Part shown: positions 25,283 to 33,540 of the stretch, one piece after another
Layout: each line of letters begins with the position of its first letter
How positions within the stretch are numbered: position 1 is the first letter of the stretch
NCBI GenBank assembly: GCA_905233165.1
Contig: CAJODL010000004.1
Coordinates: forward strand, 147,436 to 211,435
From: an uncultured Prevotella sp.
Lineage (GTDB): Bacteria; Bacteroidota; Bacteroidia; Bacteroidales; Bacteroidaceae
Direction of reading: 5' to 3'
DNA length: 64,000 nt
Translations under genes and position numbers: made by a program
Notes under the pieces: model-generated
Told to the model about the DNA's origin: nothing
What the model saw: only the letters and a program-made list of their open reading frames with translations
Databases searched by the model: none

Positions 25283-25379
25283 TGGTTAAGGGTTAAAGGT
25301 TAATGTTTAAAGGTTAACGGTTAAAGACTAGTGACTAAGAACTAAAGACTAAGAACTAAAGACTAGAGACTATAAAACA
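25283..25379. repeat. Intergenic GGTTAAAGG / GACTAAGAACTAAA repeats
   Basis: The whole 97-base gap consists of degenerate 9-11-bp units of two families (GGTTAAAGGTTAA, then ACTAAGAACTAAAG), the same dispersed families found near 16.9, 24.8, 52.2 and 53.2 kb. Confidence 0.65.
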
Positions 25380-25931
25380 ATGAAAGAAGAATTTTATCAG
25401 TTGAAGGAATGGCACAGGGATGCCAGAAGGGGACTCGACCATGTTACGGAGAGTTTCAAGGATGCAGCAACATATCTAAATAATTTAGTGCAGGGATTGG
25501 ATGTAGTTGGTGACTTGATTGCAGAGAACGAAAGGTTGCAAAGAGAACTGGAGGATAAAGATGATGATATAGTAGTCATACAGAAACAGTTGCAGGAAGA
25601 AAAGGATGCAAGGCAAACGGCAGAGGTGAGACTTTCGGAGATGAGTAAGCTGTCTGCTGGTGTGGCCAAGAAATCGTCGCAGGAGGATTTTCTGGAGGTC
25701 CTGCAAAAATTCGTAAACAGGTCGAAACATAAGCGCATAGAGAAACGCACAGCGGTGAAGGAGATGGTTTTGGAAATGGCTATGACCAACAACATTACAT
25801 TGCCAGAAGACTTGATGCAGACAATCGAATCTCTTGACGATGAGAAGCCTGTAGTACTCAATCAGAATACATATAATGCTCCTGTGGGGCAGGTGGTGGA
25901 GAGAGCAGATAAGATAGTGTGTAACGAATAA
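25380..25931 (+). CDS. Coiled-coil protein with C-terminal NAPVGQ box
   Basis: A 183-aa protein not recognised. Residues 1-55 form amphipathic helices (YQLKEWHRDARRGLDHVTESF), 55-95 a probable coiled coil (ENERLQRELEDKDDDIVVIQ), 105-145 a charged helical domain (FLEVLQKFVNRSKHKRIEKR). It ends QNTYNAPVGQVVERADKIV. The same box opens the next protein (NNFNAPIGQHIDHVDTV). The two genes are 12 bases apart and probably form one operon; the shared box suggests a common binding partner or co-assembly. Confidence 0.6.
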   Translation: MKEEFYQLKEWHRDARRGLDHVTESFKDAATYLNNLVQGLDVVGDLIAENERLQRELEDKDDDIVVIQKQLQEEKDARQTAEVRLSEMSKLSAGVAKKSSQEDFLEVLQKFVNRSKHKRIEKRTAVKEMVLEMAMTNNITLPEDLMQTIESLDDEKPVVLNQNTYNAPVGQVVERADKIVCNE

Positions 25932-25943
25932 AAGAAACAGACG

Positions 25944-26384
25944 ATGAGCGATATTAATATCACAAATAATTTCAATGCTCCAATAGGTCAGCATATAGAC
26001 CATGTAGATACAGTAAACCTGCAAATGGATGGTGATGGGCAATTCCATTTTGGAATGGTGGAGAAGGTGAACCAAAACGAAAACCAAAACGAAAACCAAA
26101 ACATTAACAATAACCAAAACGCAAGTGATGTTGAATTGTTCCATTTTATTCATCCTTCTGTGAATGAACAGGAGGAGATGATTATTCATAATGAGGTGAA
26201 ACGATTGGTTAAGCGTCAAGGGGTGCAGATGATATGTCAGCACCTTTTACAGATGAAAGAAGATGAAAAACTTCTTTTGCCACCTAATCCTTCTGTCGTA
26301 TATAATGAATTAGTAAGGATGGGCATGCCTCAGAATGGGGGATACAACGAGAATACTTTTAGAAAATACTACAGTAACAGATAG
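25944..26384 (+). CDS. Hypothetical protein with N-terminal NAPIGQ box
   Basis: A 146-aa protein. It starts MSDINITNNFNAPIGQHIDH, a short strand-turn motif with alternating polar residues. A low-complexity linker of ENQNENQNINNNQN type (encoded by a tandem repeat near 26075-26120) joins it to a helical C-terminal domain (about residues 65-146: EEMIIHNEVKRLVKRQGVQM, then NPSVVYNELVRMGMP). No family recognised. Neighbours on both sides are equally unknown, which argues for a co-inherited accessory set. Confidence 0.6.
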   Translation: MSDINITNNFNAPIGQHIDHVDTVNLQMDGDGQFHFGMVEKVNQNENQNENQNINNNQNASDVELFHFIHPSVNEQEEMIIHNEVKRLVKRQGVQMICQHLLQMKEDEKLLLPPNPSVVYNELVRMGMPQNGGYNENTFRKYYSNR

Positions 26385-26461
26385 TCTTTTTAGGTATAAA
26401 GAAGCGATGAGCATCAGAATCAAAAGTTCTGGTGCTTTTTTTTGTGTTTTGTCGAAGCCTA

Positions 26462-26521
26462 ATCAGAACAAAACAGAACAAAGCAGAACAATTCAGAACG
26501 ATATAGAACAATCCAGAACAG
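26462..26521. promoter_or_regulatory. Six phased 10-bp CAGAACAA repeats, likely protein-binding array
   Basis: Six consecutive 10-bp units start CAGAACAA, CAGAACAA, CAGAACAA, CAGAACGA, TAGAACAA and CAGAACAG, so all copies face the same side of the helix. The array ends 15 bp upstream of the -33 box of the next gene, as an activator or cooperative operator would. Confidence 0.6.
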
Positions 26522-26536
26522 CGCACTTTTAAATCC

Positions 26537-26567
26537 ATTGTTAGGCAGGGAGAAGTCTGTAATTTTG
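26537..26567 (+). promoter_or_regulatory. Promoter of the 198-aa gene
   Basis: ATTG (26537-26540), 19 bp, TAATTTTG (26560-26567). The leader to the ATG at 26641 would be about 67 bases. Confidence 0.6.
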
Positions 26568-26640
26568 CATTCGGAAACAAGACACAAAATCGGTTTTCGA
26601 GAGTTGTTAACATTATTAATTATTAAAAGGTAAAATTATT

Positions 26641-27237
26641 ATGAAAGAAGCATTTTTGTATGATGAAAGAACAGGGTTCGTTTTTCGCAGTATTTTTGCT
26701 GGTCTTGACAGCAATGGACACGCACAGTGGGTTAACATCACTCCTGGAGAGAAGGCTGTGACCTTAAAGGAAATTTTATTCGATGCTGACACAAAACATT
26801 ATCGTGTGCTTTGTCCTGTTGGTGAAACTGCAGATTCTATTGTGATGGCAAAAGTATTATTCAGAGAACTTGATAGGTCTGTAGGGGATATGCGAGCAGG
26901 CATGGAGGCTTCCATAAACAGCATGAAGAAAATGGGCATCGTTTGTGACGGAAAACCATTGGAGCTGGTTGTTTATGTTACAGAGGATGGTGAGGATGAT
27001 TACTCTGTTTCGTTAGATTTGGCTGATTCAGTTGATGTTGAATATCGATATCTGGATGACTTTAAGTCAATAAGAGCCGTATCTGAATGTGTGGAGACTT
27101 TTGTAGGAATACTGGAGGATGTAGTGAAAATTCCTATACAAAAGAAGATTCTAATGTATGATGAGAAACTCAAGAATAAGATAGAAGAGTCTTTTCTGGG
27201 AAAAAATAAATATACTAATATATACTGTGAGAAATAG
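26641..27237 (+). CDS. Hypothetical protein, 198 aa
   Basis: Not recognised. The protein is soluble and acidic with mixed alpha/beta content: a strand-rich first third (FVFRSIFAGLDSNGHAQWVN), a central helix with many Met (MRAGMEASINSMKKMGIV), an acidic turn (VTEDGEDDYSVSLDLADSVD) and a final charged helix ending KNKYTNIYCEK. It has its own promoter preceded by six 10-bp repeats, making it the most obviously regulated gene of this cassette. It is followed by a Cys-rich small gene 19 bases later. Confidence 0.55.
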   Translation: MKEAFLYDERTGFVFRSIFAGLDSNGHAQWVNITPGEKAVTLKEILFDADTKHYRVLCPVGETADSIVMAKVLFRELDRSVGDMRAGMEASINSMKKMGIVCDGKPLELVVYVTEDGEDDYSVSLDLADSVDVEYRYLDDFKSIRAVSECVETFVGILEDVVKIPIQKKILMYDEKLKNKIEESFLGKNKYTNIYCEK

Positions 27238-27256
27238 CGGTTAAAGGTTATAGAAA

Positions 27257-27625
27257 ATGAGATATTGCATAAATAAAAATGGTTGCAGAATAAACATAAT
27301 CTGTGCCTCTTGTAAGTATAAGTTTTTTGATAAAAAGTATGACCGCAGATGTACACTGATGCCAGGCGTTGAGGAAGTGCTATCGGACGGGCATTGCATG
27401 GACTGGGAAATGTCGGAAGGAATGAAAAATGTCGGCGATAAGAAAAAGGCTGCTCCAAAGCTTCGTGACCTGACAGAGCGTTTGACGGCATTCAGAGAGG
27501 ATTATCAAATGAGGGAGAAAATGGAGAAAGAAATAAAATATGAAAAATTGAAAGAGAAAAAACAAAGACTAAGAACCATTATTAAAAGTAAGAAACTTTG
27601 TAAAGTTTATAGTTTAAAAGTTTAA
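27257..27625 (+). CDS. Small Cys-rich protein, possible zinc binder
   Basis: A 122-aa protein. The first 50 residues hold CASCKYKFF, RRC and GHC, giving a CxxC-x(11)-C-x(14)-C-like set that could bind one zinc. The remaining 70 residues are a very basic helix (REDYQMREKMEKEIKYEKLK) and end in VYSLKV, encoded by a TTTAAAAGTTTAAA-type repeat that continues past the stop. The end may therefore have been created by repeat insertion. Function unknown. Confidence 0.55.
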   Translation: MRYCINKNGCRINIICASCKYKFFDKKYDRRCTLMPGVEEVLSDGHCMDWEMSEGMKNVGDKKKAAPKLRDLTERLTAFREDYQMREKMEKEIKYEKLKEKKQRLRTIIKSKKLCKVYSLKV

Positions 27626-27644
27626 AATTTAAGAGTTTAAAATT

Positions 27645-28085
27645 ATGATAAAGTTAAGTGAGCATTTTTCTCTTCAAGAGATGACAAAAACGAATGTGAA
27701 GGGTTTTAACAATATCCCCAATGGTGCGCAGACAAACAATCTTAAAAGGTTGTGTGGTTGGCTTGAAAGATTAAGACATGAATGGAATAATCGTTATGGC
27801 GATGGCGATGACCCTATCATTATCAACAGTGCTTTCCGTTCTCCTTCTATCAATAAGGCTGTAGGAGGTTCTTCAACAAGTAACCATCTTTCTGGCTGTG
27901 CTGCTGATATAAGGGTGCTGGGAATGGAGCAGCTTATGCGCTATGCTACAATACTCCTTGACATCAGCGACAAGACTAAAGAGAACTTTGATGAACTGCT
28001 TATGGAACGCAAGGGTAATAGTTTGTGGTTGCACTTCGCAGTAAGGGAAACAGGAAACAGAAGGCATATAAAGTTTATCGGTTAA
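27645..28085 (+). CDS. M15-family peptidase (D-Ala-D-Ala carboxypeptidase-like)
   Basis: A 146-aa single-domain protein. The zinc site is visible as SNHLSGCAADI (H-x6-D) at about residues 84-92 and the C-terminal LWLHFAV with the third ligand His; FRSPSINKAVGG upstream is the typical substrate-side loop. It resembles phage-type endolysins and the peptidoglycan hydrolase found beside HU-like and VirE/DUF3987 genes in Bacteroidales. No signal peptide is present, so export would need another route or cell lysis. Confidence 0.85.
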   Translation: MIKLSEHFSLQEMTKTNVKGFNNIPNGAQTNNLKRLCGWLERLRHEWNNRYGDGDDPIIINSAFRSPSINKAVGGSSTSNHLSGCAADIRVLGMEQLMRYATILLDISDKTKENFDELLMERKGNSLWLHFAVRETGNRRHIKFIG

Positions 28086-28240
28086 AGGTCATAGGCCGAC
28101 TAAAAGAAACTTGAAACCTGAAACTTGAAACTAAATTCAATTAATTAACCGAGTCTGATGATGAGCGGAGAAAAGTATCCGGATATAATTGAGCTCAAAC
28201 TAAAACTTCGCTTTTCGGATGCTCATTAAAAGACAAAGTT
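28086..28240. other. Gap between M15 peptidase and 108-aa gene
   Basis: Dispersed GAAACTTGAAACCTGAAAC repeat at 28109-28133, then a 23-codon ORF at 28158-28229 (MMSGEKYPDIIELKLKLRFS) of doubtful value. No clear promoter seen. Confidence 0.4.
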
Positions 28241-28567
28241 ATGATCAAGAAAATCAATATTCCAGAAGAGGTAGTTGCACGTCTCGTTAAAAGCAACAAG
28301 CGTGTTCAGGGTTCTCTGAGTTTTGACAAAGAGACAGGTAAAATAACATTCAGGGCATTTAGTCGCAACAGCCGTAAGAAGGACAGAACTATTATGGTTC
28401 TTGAGAGCGGATGGCTGAAGGAGTCGCAGACGAGGATGAAGTTCTTCAGCAGCGTGAAGAAGGCAGCTGGTGCTAAGTGTATCAGCAGAGCGATGAACAG
28501 AGACCTCTGTATCAGCCTGGATGCAATGGACAAGTATCTCGAAACATACGGAAAGGAGGGTAAGTAA
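28241..28567 (+). CDS. Conserved small basic protein before the VirE/DUF3987 gene
   Basis: A 108-aa basic protein, not named. It starts MIKKINIPEEVVARLVKSNK and has strands (SLSFDKETGKITFRAFSR) followed by a Lys/Arg-rich helix (KFFSSVKKAAGAKCISRAM). Its stop overlaps the start of the VirE/DUF3987 gene by one base (TAATG), so the two are translationally coupled and probably work together. A DNA-binding accessory role is plausible from the charge. Confidence 0.6.
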   Translation: MIKKINIPEEVVARLVKSNKRVQGSLSFDKETGKITFRAFSRNSRKKDRTIMVLESGWLKESQTRMKFFSSVKKAAGAKCISRAMNRDLCISLDAMDKYLETYGKEGK

Positions 28568-31023
28568 TGTTTTGTTATCAGAAGAATTTCAGTAATCCTA
28601 CGTTGCCTGTTGACGAAGCGCAGTTTTATGCGCTCGTCAAGGCGACACAATGGAAGGAGAATATAGACAAGTTCCGTGAGACTGGCGACGCTTCACTGAA
28701 GAGAAAACTCCCTGCTTTCATCTTTCAGGCTACCTTTGACGAGACAACATCGAAAAAGGGCATAACAGGTGCATGGCGCAAGCAAGCGGCAACAAGGCTG
28801 ACGGGACTTGTGGTGATGGATGTGGATCATGTCGAAGACCCTAAAAGAGTGTTCGAGAATGAAATAATGAAAGAATGTAAAAATGAAGAAAATGGCATTC
28901 TTTTGGTTTATATCACTCCCTCTGGCAAGGGCTTGAAGATTGTCTTTAAGGCTCGGACGGAATGGGGTAACCTTATTGATAACCAACACCAGATGGCAAA
29001 GCTGCTGGGCTTGGAGGTTGACGAGAGCTGCAAGGATGCTTCACGAATGAGTTTCATCTGCAAAGAAGAGGATATTCTGTACCTCGATAAGGAACTCTTT
29101 ACTTATGAAAATAAGGAGTTTGCGGAGAAGTATGATAAGGAATATCGGGAAGGCAAGAGCCAGGGGACGCTTACCGATAGTGAAAAGTTAAAAGTTAAAA
29201 GTGAAAAGTTTTCAAACGAAAACAATTGTCAATTAAAGTGGCGAGGCTATGATTTGCAAAGCATCATTGATGCTCGCTACGAAAATAGATTGCCATGCGC
29301 TGCTGACTCAAACAGGCACAGCGAAAGTCTGAAACTGGCAACAGACCTCATTATCATGCTCGATAAAGATTTGCCTGCCGTCCTGAAGGTGGTGAGCGCA
29401 CAACCTTGGGTAAGGGAAATCATAGATGAGCGCGATGAGAATGTGGAGCAGACTGTAAAGAGTGCTGCATCATGTATAGCAGAAAAGGAGAAGAAATATA
29501 CTTCTCCATGCCCATCAAAGCCAATGCAGGATGCAATAATGAAGGTGACAGGACGCAGTTATCGAGAGATAACGGAGAAGTCTGATGTAAGAAGTAAGAC
29601 GTCAGAACTGAGTGCCAATTGTCAATTGTCAATTGTAAATTCTCAATTATCCGAGTGGGGAAAGGAAATCGAAGCTCTGATGCCTCAATATCCGATATTA
29701 AGGGATGTTTGCAGAGGTTTGAAGTATAACCAATATCCTGCTGCTATGTTCGTGGCTGGTGGTCTGATGATGACTCTTATGACAAGGTGCTCCTATCGTT
29801 TCTACCATCGTCCTGAAGAATTGAGAAGGCTGAATAACTCAACCCTCATCATTGGCGACCCTGCAAGTGGTAAAAGTTTTGCTACAAGACTTTTCAAACT
29901 GCTTTCAGTCCCCATCAAGGAGGTAGATGAAGAGGGTATTAAGGCCATCAACGCCTATCGTGAGCAGATGAGGACGAAGGGCGCAAACAAAGAGAAGCCT
30001 AAGAAGCCGAAGGTGACGATAAGGATTCACCCAGCGCGTACCTCAAATGCTCAGTTTATTCAGGACATGGTAAACTCTGTTGAAGAGGTTGACGGAAAGC
30101 CGATGCAGTTGCATATGCTTACCTTCGATACAGAGTTGGACAATACCTTGTCATTGCAGAAAGGTGGTGCGTATATAGATAAACAGAGCCTGCAGTTGAA
30201 AGCCTTCCATAATGAAGAGGATGGCCAGGCATATTCAAACAATGACTCTGTGTTCCAGAACTTCTTCGTGATATGGAACTTTATCTATACAGGCACACCG
30301 ATAGCCTTGAAGAAAATGGTGAATGACACCAACTTTGGTAGTGGCTTGGCAACACGTCTTACCTGTATTCCTCTTCCTGCTACGAATTTCGAGATGATGT
30401 CAAGAGAAGACACTATCGACTATGACAGTGACGCACGACTGACAGAGTGGGCTCGAAAGCTTGACAGGATGAAGGGCGAGTTGACTATCCAAAAGATTGT
30501 CGATGAGCTCTATGACTGGACAGCACGCAGAATGATGGATGCCCAGGAGAATGATTCGAGGGCTGACGAAATGCTGCTGAAACGTTGCGCCTATCATGGC
30601 ATAAACTTCTCTGCACCATTCATCGTGATGCGTCATTGGGACAAGATGAAGCAGGATGGCAACTACTGGTGCGGAGAGTTTGAGACAGACGAAACGGATT
30701 GGCGTTTGGCAGAACTGATAGTAAACATCCAGTATGCTTGTCAGAAGTATTACTTCGGAGCTATGGCTGAGAATTACTTCGACAACAAGCTGAGGGATGC
30801 CAACGTCAATGTCCAGCGACGTCAGAAGACTATTGAGGCTTTCAACCGTCTGCCAGAAGAATTCACGAATGAAGACGTGATGAGGTGCTTTAATCTCACA
30901 AACATTGTTGCTGCAAGAAAAAGGACTAACAGACTGGTTTGTGACCATCTGGTGGTTAAAACAAAACAGAAACGCAATGACTCTCAAGTTGTTTTCCGCA
31001 AGACTGGTGCTATTGTTCTTTAG
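28567..31023 (+). CDS. VirE-N / DUF3987 protein, primase-helicase-like
   Basis: An 818-aa protein. Residues about 45-205 match the BT4734-like / VirE N-terminal domain (LVVMDVDHVEDP with the Asp pair, TPSGKGLKIVFKA, ASRMSFICKEEDILYL), related to primase-polymerase folds. A central region carries Walker A GDPASGKS within TLIIGDPASGKSFATRLF and Walker B-like HMLTFDTELDN, the DUF3987 ATPase. Two dispersed repeats are translated in frame: EKLKVKSEKFSNENNCQL at about 29182-29235 and NCQLSIVNSQLSEW at about 29618-29655. The protein is still open, so they are tolerated linkers. Family members lie in mobile or phage-satellite-like cassettes; activity is not demonstrated. The last codons recur as a remnant at 16.85 kb. 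Confidence 0.85.
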   Translation: MFCYQKNFSNPTLPVDEAQFYALVKATQWKENIDKFRETGDASLKRKLPAFIFQATFDETTSKKGITGAWRKQAATRLTGLVVMDVDHVEDPKRVFENEIMKECKNEENGILLVYITPSGKGLKIVFKARTEWGNLIDNQHQMAKLLGLEVDESCKDASRMSFICKEEDILYLDKELFTYENKEFAEKYDKEYREGKSQGTLTDSEKLKVKSEKFSNENNCQLKWRGYDLQSIIDARYENRLPCAADSNRHSESLKLATDLIIMLDKDLPAVLKVVSAQPWVREIIDERDENVEQTVKSAASCIAEKEKKYTSPCPSKPMQDAIMKVTGRSYREITEKSDVRSKTSELSANCQLSIVNSQLSEWGKEIEALMPQYPILRDVCRGLKYNQYPAAMFVAGGLMMTLMTRCSYRFYHRPEELRRLNNSTLIIGDPASGKSFATRLFKLLSVPIKEVDEEGIKAINAYREQMRTKGANKEKPKKPKVTIRIHPARTSNAQFIQDMVNSVEEVDGKPMQLHMLTFDTELDNTLSLQKGGAYIDKQSLQLKAFHNEEDGQAYSNNDSVFQNFFVIWNFIYTGTPIALKKMVNDTNFGSGLATRLTCIPLPATNFEMMSREDTIDYDSDARLTEWARKLDRMKGELTIQKIVDELYDWTARRMMDAQENDSRADEMLLKRCAYHGINFSAPFIVMRHWDKMKQDGNYWCGEFETDETDWRLAELIVNIQYACQKYYFGAMAENYFDNKLRDANVNVQRRQKTIEAFNRLPEEFTNEDVMRCFNLTNIVAARKRTNRLVCDHLVVKTKQKRNDSQVVFRKTGAIVL

Positions 31024-31228
31024 CTGCGCAGTGTGACAACGTGACACGTGACACGTGACATTTGGTATTTCAATAACTACGGAGGCTGCATCCTTGCAGC
31101 CTCCGACTATTTTGGGGCGATGAAATGTGGGAAATGGGTAAATGGTGGAGTACTGGCTGATAGGGAAATAAAAATAAGGAGTACAATCATTACGATTGCA
31201 CTCCTTTCTTATGTAGTTATTCTGCGGC
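31024..31228 (-). terminator. Repeat segment and dnaK terminator
   Basis: 31033-31063 is a GTGACACGTGACA run of the same family as at 18.7-18.9 kb. A 13-bp stem with one mismatch, 31176-31188 with 31194-31206, ends with T/A-rich flanks and would terminate dnaK on the reverse strand. Confidence 0.7.
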
Positions 31229-33169
31229 TTACTTTACCTCCTCGAAGTCTGCATCTTGTGCATTGTCCTGAGCAGATGAAGAGCCTGTGCCTTGGTTAGC
31301 CTGTCCGTTGGTAGCTCCACCTTGCGCGCCACCCATATCAGGACCTGCCTGTGCGCCTGGCTGTGCTCCTGCCTGATACATCTTCTGTGAAGCTGCCTGC
31401 ATTACGTTGTTGAGCTCTGCTGTTGCTGCGTCGATGGCTGCAAGGTCTTGTGCCTTGTGAGCATCCTTCAGCTTCTGGATAGCTGCCTCGATGGCTGGTT
31501 TGTCATCAGCAGGAATCTTGTCACCATTATCCTTGAGGAAGTTCTCAGTAGAGAAGATCATTGAGTCGGCCTGATTGAGCTTGTCAATCTTTTCGCGCTC
31601 CTTCTTATCGTTCTCTGCATTCTGCTCAGCCTCTGCCTTCATGCGGTTGATTTCCTCTTCTGACAGACCGCTTGATGCCTCGATGCGGATTTGCTGCTCC
31701 TTACCTGTTGCCTTATCCTTGGCGCTTACATTAAGAATACCGTTGGCATCGATATCGAAGGTTACCTCAATCTGTGGTACACCACGACGTGCTGGTGCTA
31801 TGCCTTCGAGATTGAACTGACCGATAGACTTGTTGTCTTTTGCCATAGGACGCTCGCCCTGAAGAACGTGAATTGTTACGGCTGTCTGGTTATCAACGGC
31901 TGTAGAGAATGTCTCAGACTTCTTGCAAGGGATAGTTGAGTTGGCATCGATAAGCTTTGTCATCACACCACCCATTGTCTCGATACCGAGGGTAAGAGGT
32001 GTAACATCGAGAAGTACGATATCTCCAACACCGCTTTCCTTGTTCAGGATAGCACCCTGAATAGAAGCACCAACTGCTACTACCTCGTCTGGGTTAACAC
32101 CCTTTGAAGGCTCTTTGCCGAAGTAGTTCTTTACGAGGGCCTGAACGGCTGGGATACGGCTTGAACCACCTACGAGGATTACCTCGTCTATATCTGAAGC
32201 CTGAAGACCTGCGTCACGCATAGCATTCTGACAAGGTACGAGACATGCCTGGATGAGGTCGTGAGCGAGCTGCTCAAACTGTGCACGAGTAAGGGTCTTT
32301 ACAAGGTGCTTTGGCACGCCACCTTCTGCTGAAATATAAGGAAGGTTGATTTCTGTAGAGGTAGAACTTGAGAGTTCTATCTTTGCCTTCTCTGCTGCTT
32401 CCTTCAGACGCTGCATTGCCATTGGGTCTTTAGTGAGGTCGATGCCTTCGTCAGCCTTGAAGCCGTTAGCAAGCCAATCGATGATTACCTGGTCGAAGTC
32501 ATCACCACCAAGGTGTGTATCACCATTTGTAGAAAGTACTTCAAATACACCACCACCGAATTCGAGGATAGAGATATCGAATGTACCACCACCAAGGTCG
32601 AAGACTGCAATCTTCATATCCTTGTTTGCCTTGTCAACACCATATGCAAGTGCTGCTGCTGTAGGCTCGTTGACGATACGCTGTACGTTAAGACCCGCAA
32701 TCTGACCAGCCTCCTTAGTAGCCTGACGCTGTGAGTCAGAGAAGTATGCTGGTACGGTGATAACAGCATCTGTAACTTCCTGTCCAAGATAGTCTTCTGC
32801 AGTCTTCTTCATCTTCTGAAGCACCATAGCAGAGATTTCCTGTGGAGTATATTTACGACCATCGATATCTACACGTGGATAACCATTCTCGTTAACAACG
32901 GTATATGGCACGCGAGTAGCCTCTTTGGCAGACTGGTCATAAGTCTCACCCATGAAACGCTTGATAGAGAAGATGGTATTCTTTGGATTGGTGATTGCCT
33001 GACGCTTAGCAGGATCACCGACCTTACGCTCGCCATCTTTTACAAAGCCGATTACTGACGGAGTGGTACGCTTACCTTCAGAGTTTGCGATAACCACTGG
33101 TTCGTTGCCTTCAAATACTGCAACGCAGGAGTTTGTTGTTCCTAAATCAATTCCAATAATTTTTCCCAT
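31229..33169 (-). CDS. dnaK: Chaperone protein DnaK (Hsp70)
   Basis: A 646-aa Hsp70. The nucleotide-binding domain starts [17 protein letters not shown] and carries [16 protein letters not shown] and [14 protein letters not shown]; the substrate-binding domain has [15 protein letters not shown] and the helical lid ends in a Gly/Gln/Ala-rich tail with DADFEEVK. Length and motifs are full. The upstream region (33170-33328) shows no clear TAnnTTTG box on this strand, so its promoter remains unassigned. No grpE or dnaJ is adjacent. Confidence 0.98.
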   Translation of the reverse strand: MGKIIGIDLGTTNSCVAVFEGNEPVVIANSEGKRTTPSVIGFVKDGERKVGDPAKRQAITNPKNTIFSIKRFMGETYDQSAKEATRVPYTVVNENGYPRVDIDGRKYTPQEISAMVLQKMKKTAEDYLGQEVTDAVITVPAYFSDSQRQATKEAGQIAGLNVQRIVNEPTAAALAYGVDKANKDMKIAVFDLGGGTFDISILEFGGGVFEVLSTNGDTHLGGDDFDQVIIDWLANGFKADEGIDLTKDPMAMQRLKEAAEKAKIELSSSTSTEINLPYISAEGGVPKHLVKTLTRAQFEQLAHDLIQACLVPCQNAMRDAGLQASDIDEVILVGGSSRIPAVQALVKNYFGKEPSKGVNPDEVVAVGASIQGAILNKESGVGDIVLLDVTPLTLGIETMGGVMTKLIDANSTIPCKKSETFSTAVDNQTAVTIHVLQGERPMAKDNKSIGQFNLEGIAPARRGVPQIEVTFDIDANGILNVSAKDKATGKEQQIRIEASSGLSEEEINRMKAEAEQNAENDKKEREKIDKLNQADSMIFSTENFLKDNGDKIPADDKPAIEAAIQKLKDAHKAQDLAAIDAATAELNNVMQAASQKMYQAGAQPGAQAGPDMGGAQGGATNGQANQGTGSSSAQDNAQDADFEEVK

Positions 33170-33328
33170 AGTTGTATAATTTTTTTTAGTTTAACTTCAA
33201 TTTGTGAATTTCTTACACCTTTTTATATAGCAAGTGGTGTGCCACGCAAAAACTTATGGCAAAAGGTATGCCAAAAGTGTCATATTGGCATAAAAATGTT
33301 CTGCCACGAAAAAAAAACTCAAAAAAAA

Positions 33329-33360
33329 TTTGGTTTTTTGAGGAAAAGTTACTACCTTTG
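33329..33360 (+). promoter_or_regulatory. tRNA-Gln promoter
   Basis: TTTG (33329-33332), 20 bp, TACCTTTG (33353-33360), a perfect consensus; the mature tRNA begins 40 bases after the -7 box. Confidence 0.8.
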
Positions 33361-33399
33361 CACCCGCATTCGACAAAAGGTCGATAGCAGATAGAGTTT

Positions 33400-33470
33400 T
33401 GGGGTATGGTGTAATGGTAACACTGCAGATTCTGGTCCTGCCTTTCCTGGTTCGAATCCGGGTACCCCAA
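33400..33470 (+). tRNA. tRNA-Gln (anticodon CTG)
   Basis: The acceptor strands TGGGGTA and TACCCCA pair fully. The D-arm is GTG-TAATGGTAA-CAC, the anticodon loop TTCTGGT gives CTG (reading CAG, Gln), and the T-arm is CCTGG-TTCGAAT-CCGGG. The base pair closing the anticodon loop reads A-C (31-39), a mismatch unlike the usual A-U. No CCA is encoded. A terminator-like GAGC/CCTCG hairpin follows at about 33479-33505. Confidence 0.93.
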
Positions 33471-33478
33471 CAAAAAAG

Positions 33479-33505
33479 ACCTCGAGCATTTGCCCGAGGC
33501 CTTTT
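33479..33505 (+). terminator. Terminator after tRNA-Gln
   Basis: Stem ACCTCGAGC / GCCCGAGGC with one mismatch and a T-run (CTTTTTATTTT). It lies between the tRNA and the convergent ddh gene and can act on both strands. Confidence 0.7.
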
Positions 33506-33540
33506 TATTTTACTTTAAGTTTTAAGCTTTAAACCTGAAA

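Noticed and set aside
28158..28229. 23-codon ORF before the 108-aa gene
   Set aside because: Too short and unsupported by promoter, coupling or recognisable sequence; mentioned only within the gap entry.
31048..31299. 83-aa forward ORF between the VirE gene and dnaK
   Set aside because: It begins in a dispersed repeat, crosses the dnaK terminator and overlaps the dnaK end antisense.
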